From contig NHZP01000001.1 of the NCBI GenBank assembly GCA_003313425.1, positions 310,001 through 374,000 of the forward strand: a stretch of 64,000 nucleotides of DNA. The letters are read 5' to 3'. The translations under genes and the position numbers were made by a program. This DNA comes from Pseudopyrenochaeta lycopersici. Lineage: Eukaryota > Ascomycota > Dothideomycetes > Pleosporales > Pseudopyrenochaetaceae. Below the pieces are notes generated by a model. That model was not told the origin of the DNA. It saw only the letters and a program-made list of their open reading frames with translations, and ran no database searches. Shown one piece after another: positions 31,235 through 41,554 of the stretch; position 1 is the first letter of the stretch, and each line of letters starts with the position of its first letter.

Positions 31235-33508
31235 GGTGATGACTGATTTTATCTTATTTTAAGTAGTTGAGGAAGGCACAAAGCAGCGTTGAACTTTGCT
31301 GAAGGTGAAGAAAATCTTTGGGCTTTCTTATATACTAGAGGGCCGCCGCAACTGATATTCGATGACTGCTAATGTGTCCCACAGAGTGAACGAGTCTGGT
31401 CTTGTAATGCACGTTCTATAATATACTGAAAACCCCCTGAGGTTTCATCCGCACCCAAGATGCAGTCCGAGAGAAATCAATTGCACCATGGAGAAAGCTT
31501 TGCAAATACTGCAGTAAACTGGCTGACTTAAAGGACGTGTCGGATTGGCCATACCTCTTCCGGGCCTACGTCCTGGTGGTAGGGGATAGATTCATCAAAA
31601 TTGCCCCACATTCGGCTGGTCCGAGTGTAATGGCAACGCGTGTATCCACTTTCGTAACCCCTATTCCCCTAAATGCAACGGCACCGCATGAGGCATAAGA
31701 CGCTTCCACAAGACGTAAGAGTGTTTGGGCCGAGACATGATCAAAAAGGTACTATATCGCTATTCAAAATACTGAAGAAAAGGAACAAAACAATTGACCT
31801 CCGCCTACATACACCTTCTTAACAAGCAGAGCTCTGTGTTCTTACACTTTTTTCGATGTTTTGTATTACGAAGGCGCAGTTGTAGGCTACTAAACGTTTA
31901 TTCTCAACTGCAAAGCAAATTCTACAGCAAGCCTTAGGCGGGCTTCACTGCTGCAGCTCCCTGAGTAGGACGCTTGTCCCGGTCTTAGATCAACTGACAA
32001 TGCCAAACGCCTCACGCGATAGCATGCTCAACGGGCTAGCTTGCTAAAGCTCAGAATAACCGCGGGGTTGAGGCCAGGAGCCTCGGTACGTATTACTAGT
32101 AAGATCCTCATGGTACATAATTGATGCGGGGACGCGAACGAGAATAAGCAAACGAAGTGCGAGAACTGTCTAGTGTCAAGATGCTTAGCCCCTAAACTCC
32201 AATCACGGCCTAACTTGCGGCGAAATGCAAGCTACAAGGTTGGTGTAACAGAACCTAAACAAGAATGACATGTTCTTGTGTGGAAAGCAGCCATCGGGTT
32301 TGCCAAGCACGGAATGAAACAACCGGCAAGCTAGTTTAGCAACCCGGAGATTAACGAGAAATAATGACTACCAAGCCGGACCTACCTCATTTTTGGTTAC
32401 TATTGACGATCACATCGATAGAAGATACCCATAGACGGAGCCTTCTTGAACATCCAAAAAGACCAGGCAAATCATACCCTTCCACAATATCCCTGTTTTC
32501 AGCAGGAACGGAGCAATGCAATCGTTGGATCGGCCCTTTTCATCTTTCAAAATTGTAGCTTGAATTCCCCTTGCCCAGAAGCATGGTTCCCATGAACCAA
32601 TCCACAGCGCTCCAAAATAACACATTGGTACACGGTTGTTCATCGTTTGAACAGCGATGGATCGATCCAGACATGGACTAGTACATAGTCCACTACCTTC
32701 CAGATCAATCCGTTATCCGTATCGATCCACTACCCGTATCCGCTCCTTCCTTGTAATGTTCCATAGCAAGTTTTGCTGTGTCGCTCCACCCTTGTTTCGG
32801 AGCCCGTTTGTATCACTTTACTGTTCATGTTTCCTGTATCAATGCCTCACACTGATCTATACACTTCCACAACTTGTATCGCTCGCCCCCTTTACCGAAG
32901 CGTCCTGTATCATTTTGCCATGTATTCTCTATTCGCATTGTTTTATAAAACAAGTAATTGTTCAATCGCGGATCGATACGGAAATCATTAAAATAGGATG
33001 GTTCAGGCTACGTGCTACTCTTTCCCTGGAACCGACAATGGTTGAATCACCTTCACGTCCCTCGCCTACTCGTTCGGGTGAAATATGTTACTATCAGGAG
33101 AGGGAAGCAAGCTACTCATATGAGCGTCATTGACTGCCGCAGGTGACTAAATCGAAATTAAAATCAAGATATTCGGTATCTCCTTTCCTTAGAACGATGC
33201 TTGCGCAGAGTCGCATCAATAGTACCGTTGCAGAAACCCAGGACCCTGAGCTGTCGAGGTCCCAAGAGTCTAATCACTTTCAACCTTTAATGATTTGTGT
33301 CTCGCGGGCATGGCACCCTCGCCTTGAAGCTCGAAGAACACGTTTAGCTGTATTGCCTCTTTAGTCTATGCTCGATTCTAGATGTCCTTGCTTTTGTGAT
33401 TGCATATGTCGCTTGCATAAACAACGAGAACTTCCCCTCTAAACTAGATATATATCGAACCGTGTGGAAGCCGCAGAAGATATTGGATTTGCCTTGCATC
33501 CAGGCTGA
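31235..33508. other. Intergenic stretch, 2.3 kb
   Basis: Beyond the peroxidase promoter I see no gene. The largest open frame, 158 codons at 32657-33133 (plus), begins with Ser/Arg-rich low-complexity sequence and shows no domain. No terminal repeats or transposase motifs found. Confidence 0.35.
31327..31334 (-). promoter_or_regulatory. TATA box of the peroxidase gene
   Basis: TATATAAG on the minus strand, 93-100 nt upstream of the peroxidase start codon at 31234. Confidence 0.5.
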
Positions 33509-34546
33509 TTAAGCACCGTTCGATATTGTGGCACTTTTGGCGTCTAATAATGCTGCTTTCTCTTGCTTAGCTCTCTTTTCCTCCCTCTCACTAAATCGAT
33601 CGCCAAATAGATTGAAGTGTGGCCGCATTACAATCGTGTACTTGACAAATTCCTCCATACAATCAACAAGCCTGTCTCTGTTTCCACTTGGCATAAGTCT
33701 GCTTCCACTTTCTTCTTCAGTGAATTGCGTGTAAGCTTTTGGGATAGAACTCTGATTCGGAATAGCAAACATGCGCATCCAACGCCCGAGGACCCGCAAA
33801 GAGTTCACAGTGTTGAAAGATTGGGAGCCACCAGAGACCTGAGCAATTGCTAGCGTGCGTCCTTGCGTTGGGCGAACGGACCCAGTCGAGAGAGGTATCC
33901 AATCGATCTGGTTCTTAAAGACCGCAGTCTGTACAAAAAGATCGCGTTAGCAAATACGAATGACCTACATGACGGAAATAGCTCCACTTACAAGATTTCC
34001 ATGCTGTTCAGGGCTTATCCAGACGTGCCCATCGCTCCATTTGCTAATATCTCGCAATTCTTGCACTTTAGGGTGAGAGTGCTGGACATCGTCCTTCACA
34101 GGCAGTCCACTGGGGTCGTACATGCGGACGTCGCAGCCAAGCCGAAACAGTATTCGACTAGCCTCATATGCTAGGAGCCGTGAGTAGGATCTACTCACAA
34201 TTAGTTCCTTTCATGTACATATGAGGTTGTTGCCTAGCCTGTGGGGTCATTACCGCTTCCGCATGCTGCCATGTAGAACAAGAACCTTCAATCTATCGCC
34301 GCCACTCTTAAGGACTTGAGTGTCCACCATCTTCAGAACTGTGCTAAGCTCCAGTTGAGCGACCCAGTCTTGCTCTGGATGCCCATCATTTATTAAAAAG
34401 GGCCGATACCTTTCTCGAACTATCGGATCGTCTTGAGAAGAAGGAATTGCAAGAGAATGATCGCGATATGCATAGTCTGTCGTGATCTCCACTCGAGCAC
34501 GCTCTGCTGACGTGTTATTCAGATCCCCATTCGACACGGAAACCAT
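33509..34546 (-). CDS. arsH: ArsH-type NADPH-dependent FMN reductase
   Basis: Minus-strand exons 34546-34254, 34190-33992 and 33928-33509 give 303 aa. An in-frame ATG at 34627 would add 27 basic residues that could be a targeting sequence. The flavodoxin-like fold is clear: [25 protein letters not shown] (phosphate-binding loop region), the ArsH-specific [42 protein letters not shown], and [25 protein letters not shown]. Family enzymes reduce FMN-dependent substrates; bacterial ArsH oxidises trivalent organoarsenicals and reduces azo dyes and quinones. No arsenite pump, arsenate reductase or methyltransferase gene is in this window, so it stands alone and may serve general redox defence. Confidence 0.92.
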
Positions 34547-35535
34547 AGTTCGTGTAATTGATCGATATTGACAGAGTATGGCCTTGCAAAAAATGGCTCT
34601 CTTTTGAAGCGAATGGTAGACGGTCATGAGCTGGCCGCTTAATATGCTTGAGGGCTAGGCTTCGATACCATCAAGAAATGACAGAAATTTTATGATGTAG
34701 AGAAAGTCTCGTTGAGCCACAGTTTCAAAGAAGGTACAGGGACAAGACGAAAATTTGACAAATGTGTATAGAAATACGAAAGTTGTGGAGTTACTTAAGA
34801 AGTGTAGATACTCGCTTGAGTGATCAGTATGTCACTCCCTACGTGTTATTCGCTGAAAATCTAGTATACCTTGCCCCACAAGATTAGTGGCCGCTCTGAC
34901 CAAAATTGTTGCGGTATAGCGCCCGATTCAGTATGAACCACGATCTTGACCAGAATGGTTCTCATTATCAGCCCTTTTGAATACTCGAACCATAACTTCT
35001 ATAATCGCCTACACCTGGCTCACACGTAAGCTCAGTGGTGAATGACGATAGAATTTATATGTTCATCTTCGGCAATACACCTAGAAAAGGGAGACACTGT
35101 ACCCTTCCATGTCCAGTGTGCTGATTGAGAGCAGAAGCGTTCGAGAAGGGTAGCGGGAGCACATAACTCCAAAGAAACATACAACAGCGAGAAATACTTC
35201 CCGGTCACCCATCTGACTACCAAACCACTAGTACGTTGACTGCTAAGGCTGAACGGAAGCCTTGCTGTAACCCATCCTATCGCCATGGAAACTTCCCAAC
35301 TCCACTCGAAGCGGAAGTGATGACACTGAAGTCAAATGGCAAGATGATTAATTCTGTTGAGACTATTCGCAGTCGCAAGGACTCGGGCGTACGGTGGCTC
35401 GTCATCTGGAGACTTGGTATAGTACCGACTGTACTCGGCACCCGTGGTACAGTCGAACAGCGGAATGAGAATGTAACATGGCCCTTTCCTTTCTATTTAG
35501 GTACTCAAATGTATGGATCAGCGCCCAGTAGAGAA
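34547..35535. other. ArsH upstream region
   Basis: About 1 kb between the ArsH start and the membrane-protein stop, both minus strand. It should hold the arsH promoter and possibly the longer ArsH N-terminus at 34547-34627. No other gene recognised. Confidence 0.4.
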
Positions 35536-37800
35536 CTAAACAGCAGCAATTGTAAAGCGCCGAGGAAGATCAAGAGAACTGCGTGGAATCTCAAGACTTA
35601 ACAGAGATACTTCGGCCGAGTCGTGTCTCGTCTCTTCTTCGCCCTCTTTTTCTTTCAAAGCTTCAGCCGCATTGGGTGGCTTCAAAATTGGGTGCCTCTG
35701 ATTTGTAATATCGAGAACACCCAGGAGGTCGCCCTTGCGCGTTCGCGGATAATCATCACACGCGCCCTCCCAATTCCCCGCCCCAATTGCCTCATGCGCG
35801 AGTCTTTGCAATTGTAGTGTGTCATTTGATATCCACTCAAGGCCAGCAAATGGTTTCCGGTGCTGTTGCGAACGTCCAGTGGCCCATGGTAAGAGAACCG
35901 AAAGGATCATGATAAGGCCGCCAATGGAAAATATCAATATGAGCCCAAGCACGTTGAAGGAGGTGTATGAATCACTTCGGATTTTTTGGTTCCTGCAAAG
36001 GGTGCGCCCTTCAGGAGACACCGGTGGTGAATGGAATTTTTGCGCATCTGGAACGACTGGCCCTGTCGCTTGATCGAGAACTGCCCGTTGGACATCGGCT
36101 AGAGTGAATTTAAACCAGTGCTCGAGTTCAAGTTCCCATTGGTTGCTAGGTAAGTTCCACTGCCATGCTGCAGAAAGGGAGTCCCTGGCTAGAAGTGCGC
36201 CGCTTCCTAAGGCACGAGTGAGCTCAGTAAAGCCACCTGCCAGGTCCAGAATTGCGGAGGCAGACCATAAGAATCTCTCTCTATCGTTTGGCTGTGGAAA
36301 CATCGAAGATCCTGCTGTGAAGGCATCGTATATTCCCAGCAATGGTGTACAGGTCGGGTTCTGTTTCAGGGCTGGGTTGCAGAACTGATATTGTTGGACA
36401 CAACCTAACGCACGTGCTGGTTCATCGCTCAGGTAGACTTTCATATTGCCCATTTGGATGCTCATATTGGTTGCTCCTTTACTACCAGCTGCGAACCAGG
36501 GATCATCCACAGGTGCGAAAAATCGAATATCATTTGCAGCAAGAAAGAACATACTAACGTCTGCGTCATAACGTAAGAGTTCAGGAATCGGTTTCCATGT
36601 GTTAATCTCCACGGTCTTGTTATCTGGTACGGCATATCGTGTGCTCGCCCTACAGTTTGCCAATCAGTTCTAGTCATATTGTTGACGCAAGGAAGACCAT
36701 ACAAAAGGGTGTATTCATTGCGTGCAGTAGGGCTGTAACCTCTTTCAGCGAGGTACTCCAAAGTACAGCTATCCTTATCCGGGCAAATCATTCTGTCTCC
36801 TCCGTATAAGAATTGGATAGTCTTGAGAAAGGTAGAAGAATTATAACGGGTGAACCCTTCACTGCGCACTGGAGCACATTCGTTGACAGTTCGGTACAGA
36901 AATCTTTCCGAGGGTCGTGAGTTGATGCCTAGGTCGAAGTGGCTGTCAAGGAAACCTGAGTCCAGGCGTAAAGCTCCTTCTGCAGAACGACATATGCCAT
37001 CTTTCCCCGGAAAAGGACAAGCTACATTACGTGTGACTGTGAACGGAAGACTGTTCCGAATGAACGTGCGGCAGCTTTCTGCAGAGCTACCGTTTGTATA
37101 GCAATTTGATGCGTAGTTGGCGCTCGCTCTGACCCTACTAGTCAAGTATGTTTGGACCAGGCCATAATTATCATCTGAGAACAGAGAAGGATTGAGCGAT
37201 GCGCACTTGTCACCAATGACGAGAACCTCACCGCCCCTAGAAGTGGCAACTCTTGAAGAAAGGACTCCAGCGACTGCAAAAGCGCAAAAGGTGACCATGC
37301 TCATAATCAACGGCAACCAGTTGCGGCTAGTTGAAGTTTTCAGAGCATGTCTGCGCCAGGTCCACAGCATTCTTGAGAGTCTCCAGAGTGCTGCGGCGCT
37401 GGTGTCGGAGTTGCGAAGGATGGCCTGTCGCTGGTGGTAGACTGCATTCTGGTGGGTCTGTTGGCTCTGTACCTGATGAATCGCGAAGGCAACGATTGTC
37501 CAGAAGCAGGTCCCAGTGAAGGTAACAAAGAGTGCGATGAAAGCGATAAGTAGGCCTCCATTTTGCTGTGTTACTGTAAGGGTCAGTCCAGCGACAGAGC
37601 CCTGGGACCAGTTTGTCCAAACACCAAGATAAACAGAATTTTGCTCCTGAGCAATTTGGATAAGTTTTGACGCCATGAGGAACCCTCGACTGCGTTGGAT
37701 TTGGAGCTTGCAGATAACATTTAACATGGCCTGTCTGGCCTTACTGCCTCCATGTAGGTTCCAAGTTTGGGGGCGAGTCTTGTTCAATATCTCCTTGCAT
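35536..37800 (-). CDS. Large fungal membrane protein, with a frame change
   Basis: The start at 37800 with a 55-nt intron (37744-37690) gives an N-terminus in which EPTWRH|RGFLMASKLIQIAQEQ is continuous. The protein has a TM segment near GLLIAFIALFVTFTGTCFWTIVAFAI, a second near LPLIMSMVTFCAFAVAGVL, and a long Cys-rich extracellular part with many N-x-S/T sites. A final TM (LGLILIFSIGGLIMILSVLLPW) and a cytosolic tail follow. This uncharacterised family recurs in ascomycete accessory regions, often misnamed. Around 36654 the coding frame shifts: upstream TDWQTV reads in one frame, downstream RASTRYAVPDN in another. Either a 1- or 4-nt lesion exists, or a 38-nt GT..AG intron (36653-36616) is removed in phase, giving 723 aa. 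It may therefore be a pseudogene. Confidence 0.68.
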
Positions 37801-39331
37801 CAACGGGCATGAAAACTGCAGCTAGTTAGATGTATTTATTCTTCGCACACGGTGATACCATATCACAATCCTTGCTGAGCGGTGGGCCTTCGTAAACTGA
37901 TCAGACTGAAACGAAGATCATTGGGGCCAAAACGTCATAACATAGACTTTCCGCGTCGAGACCTAGCCAAATTACTGGGAGCGGTCTAGGGCCCAAATCT
38001 TGATAGAAAGTGGCGCAGCGCAATTGTTAACCCCATAATGTATACAGTTGTCTCACTCGAACTGACTATAGCGGTTTGAGTAGAAACGGTGGCTGACGTT
38101 GAATAGCTTGTAAACTCCTGTTCATATCAGTCGAGCAAGTATTTCTTTGGATGGGTCGCCCTATTAGCCTACGTTATTCCTGAACTTCTGCTTTTCAGAG
38201 TTACGACGCCTGTTGGGTATTACCGGGAAAGCGCATGCCCTATGGTCGCACTTGGATTGAGAGCAGAACGGACTCGTCATTGCGTCTATGGTTCAAAAGA
38301 AAACGAGTATGACAAGGACCGCGAAGAACTTCATTTGTTGATTGTGAGGAAATCGCAACGGGCTATTGCATAAAGCACGGTGGGTGCACATTACTGCATC
38401 GCTGAGTCTACTATATCGTAGATTTACTCTTAGTAATGTTTCAATCATTGTTTATCGACTCTTAGTAGAGAATAGCCATAAGCTCATTTTTAACTGCAAC
38501 GCGAATAAAAGCGACAAAGAATACTGGTCAAGCTATGGCAACACCAAGAGTTGCCTTTTTGCTCGGGAACTACCTTAAGATAATGCTAGTGGTGCGGTTC
38601 AAGTCATGTAAGAAATGTCAGAATACTATGGGCCTAATCCAACGCACTGATACAACGTTTGTGAACGCTGATGTTGGCATTTGTGCAAATTACTCAGAAT
38701 ATGATTGTAGCTAATCAATATTACAAGTCTACAGTAAAGGCTCTGAGATTGTTCACTTCTTTCTAGCCTGTTTTCGCGTGCGTAGTCCAATGTGACAAGT
38801 TCAAACCATCTGCGATCGCTTAATACCTAGTTTCGTAGGTGGCTTGTAGTATTATACTATCCGTTGATACGTTTGGAAGAACTTACTAGGTTGTCAAGTA
38901 TTCAACCTTTTCGTCCTTGTATCCAGCCGACGCTTGTTCCGCAACATCTGTTGAGACTTGCCGGTCCTTGCTATGATAGTCGCTACGTAAGACAGCATCT
39001 CACAGAAGTTTCAGCCAAACGTGAAGAGCAGGGTTGTGACCGGAAAGCCCCTGTCGGTTCCGAAGTGATGCTTGCGAAAGTTGCTTACGAGCCCAACAAT
39101 CAAAAGCGTACCCGCTAAAGTTACCTGCGGTCCTGTAAACTCGTAGGCAAAGCCGAATGCGCTAAACGGAACGCTTCCGTGGACTCGTTCCGATCGCGGA
39201 ACGACAACCCCGCGTTATTGAGGCACCTCATACCATCCAAGAACGCGTCTTCAAGATACGTTTTACTGTTTGGATTGTTCTGAACTCTTACTTTTCTAAC
39301 CCTCCGTTCGAACATTTTGAAAGCTCACACA
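37801..39331. other. Intergenic stretch, 1.5 kb
   Basis: Divergent upstream regions of the membrane-protein gene (minus) and the SDR gene (plus). AT-rich, with no open frame above about 85 codons and nothing recognisable on either strand. Confidence 0.4.
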
Positions 39332-40178
39332 ATGGCAGCCACAAAAGTAGCACTCATTACAGCCAGTTCGGCAGGCCTCGGAGCCCAGATAGCCCGCGCG
39401 TTTGCGCCAGACTTTAGAGTTGTATGTGATTACACTGCAAGAAAAAAGATCAATTGTTCTTGATCAATTGCTGCCTCTGAGGATCTAAATCCAAGCTAAC
39501 AATACCCAGGTGATCAACTACTCCTCCAATGCCGAACGCGCCCAGGCCCTCATCAAAGAACTGTCTTCCATACCTGGCAGCTCGTCGCAGGCAAATCCGC
39601 GCTTTCATCTCGTCCAAGCAGACATGTCTTCAAAGCCTTCAGTACAAAATCTAGTCAAGGAAACAATTGACACCATGGGCCGGTTAGACGTCGTTGTTTC
39701 GAATGCTGGCTGGACGCGCATGACCACATTCACAGACATCGAGCAGCAGGTCAATGATGATGATTGGGACAGATGCTTCACCATGAACGTCAAGACGCAC
39801 ATGTGGCTCGCATACGCGGCAAAAGACGCATTGGCAGAGACAGAGGGCACATTCATTAGCACCGCGAGCGTAGCGGGTGTCAAGCCCTCCGGCTCAAGCG
39901 TACCATACGCTGTGACGAAAGCGGCGCAGATCCACCTTGCAAAGAGCTTGGCTGTCATTCTCGCGCCCAAAATCAGAGTGAATTCCGTGAGCCCCGGCAT
40001 GCTGTTGACAGAGTGGGGACTGAAGTTCCCGGAGTCGAAACGAAATGCTGCCATTAACAACACAAAGTTGAAGCGCTTAGCCACTGTGGAGGATGTGGCG
40101 GATCAGGTTAGGACTCTGGCGCTGAGTAGGAGTATCACGGGCCAGAATATAAGTATTGATGGTGGCTCATCCGTGTAG
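39332..40178 (+). CDS. Short-chain dehydrogenase/reductase (SDR, classical)
   Basis: Exons 39332-39421 and 39510-40178, with an 88-nt phase-0 intron, give 252 aa. The start MAATKVALITASSAGLGAQI holds the NAD(P) motif as TASSAGLG. NAG appears in VVVSNAGWT, the active site is Ser in ISTASVAG (about S150) with Y163-x-x-x-K167 in PYAVTKAA, and the C-terminus ITGQNISIDGGSSV is typical of 3-oxoacyl reductase/glucose dehydrogenase-like SDRs. It is a soluble oxidoreductase using NAD(P)H; the substrate is unknown. The isolated position beside a secreted-protein gene gives no pathway context. Confidence 0.9.
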
Positions 40179-40429
40179 AAGGGGCAGACGATGTACATTT
40201 AGCCAACACAAAATGGTGTTTCTTGGGAATTCACACATTGTCGAAGCCTCCATGCTCTCTTATTCTCCTCAAGCTCTCGAGTCGCTTCTACTTTTATATC
40301 TTTTTACAGTTCTCAGACCTGCCCTTTCCTGTACTTTTCCTTTGCCGTACACCAACCCGGCCACTCGCTCCCCTCCCAACCCCGACCCCCACCTCCACAC
40401 TCTTAATCCCTCGCCCTGGGTAAAACCCC

Positions 40430-40759
40430 CTACACCGGCGACCCCTCCCTACACCTCGCCCTGCTGGTCCCACAATCACTCGCAACCCCGTAATCGCAAC
40501 ACCTTCCACTGGAACTGCATTGAAAAGCATGTGTCCGAACCCTCTTCGTCTTGATCGCTAACGTCCCAGCCCCAACAACACAATTCCCGCAATACACGCC
40601 TTGAGAGAGGCCGCTCACACACTCACAGCCATTGTAATTACACGCCCGTTTGTCCAGCGGGGACCCGTCGTGGGGTGGGAGTGTGTCTGCGGAGGGAGCG
40701 GCGAGGACCTGCGACGTCGCGAGGGCAACGAGGAGGAGTAGTGTAGTTTTGAGTTGCAT
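40430..40759 (-). CDS. Small cysteine-rich secreted protein (effector-like)
   Basis: Intronless, 109 aa. Residues 1-20 ([20 protein letters not shown]) are a signal peptide. A short pro-segment ends in a Kex2-type LDKR at 35-38, and the mature part of about 71 residues holds ten cysteines (about 40, 45, 47, 57, 60, 81, 87, 88, 96, 103). They are arranged C-x4-C-x-C ... C-x2-C ... C-x5-CC ... C ... C, enough for five disulfides. A 48-nt GT..AG stretch (gttagc...atgcag) was considered an intron but rejected: reading through is open and keeps the cysteine in [14 protein letters not shown] know similar small secreted proteins of plant-associated Dothideomycetes, but no function. Size, Cys content and Kex2 site fit an apoplastic or antimicrobial role. 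Confidence 0.8.
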   Translation of the reverse strand: MQLKTTLLLLVALATSQVLAAPSADTLPPHDGSPLDKRACNYNGCECVSGLSQGVYCGNCVVGAGTLAIKTKRVRTHAFQCSSSGRCCDYGVASDCGTSRARCREGSPV

Positions 40760-41554
40760 GATGGATGGATGGACGTTTTATAATGATTCGTGATTCTGGT
40801 TATGAAATCGAATTCCGTATCGATTCAAGAAGTTTCTGAAAATCTGCACTGGCGACGACCCGAGCAGCGGCTCTTATCATGCATTTATGATGAGCGGGCC
40901 ACAAGCGCAACACGAGGCTTATAGAAAAGACGCATACACTTTGCCCGGCTGCTTCTAGTTTAGGAAGGCAGATCTTACATCTTGACCAATCGATATCGAA
41001 ATTGCGGTACCATTCCTCGGCACGTTAAAAATCGGTACGAAGAAATAGATTGAAGATGCGGGGATTGGCGTCGTATTCCTCGCATACTCACAGAACACGA
41101 GGCGAGTGTTGACGATCACAAATGTCAGGTCAGTTTTTGTACTATGTTTCTTGAGCACAAGACTATGCATCATTTTCCTCGAGGTGTTGTAAGCTTGAGA
41201 ATTTTGGAATGCTGAGTGGGTTCAACGCTATCAAAAATTGGCCCCGACTTTTCAACATTCCCACCATATGTGCACTTTGGGAAGTCGCAGATTTTGGTGC
41301 AAAGACACGTTCGAATGCAAAGGATAAGGACGGGAGAATAAGCGGATGAAGGAAGAGAAGAATGAAGTCATCAGCAAGCAAGTAAAGGCCGGTAGGGAGA
41401 CAGGTGGAGGGAAATAGATGTATTGACAGCAACATCCTTCATATATATCTTATTCAGCATATAGACGACCAGATCTTCCAATCATTATACAGGTCTATCT
41501 TCTCATCCATTTCTAATTCCCATTCGAAAACCCAACACATTTAGGTTCAGATAT
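40760..41554. other. Upstream region of the small secreted protein
   Basis: 795 bp between the secreted-protein start and the CorA stop. A 90-codon minus-strand open frame at 41435-41163 is hydrophobic but has no family look. No gene called. Confidence 0.4.

Noticed and set aside
40520..40600. Possible 48-nt intron in the small secreted protein
   Set aside because: The stretch is open and in frame and encodes one of the cysteines; removing it would leave an odd cysteine number.
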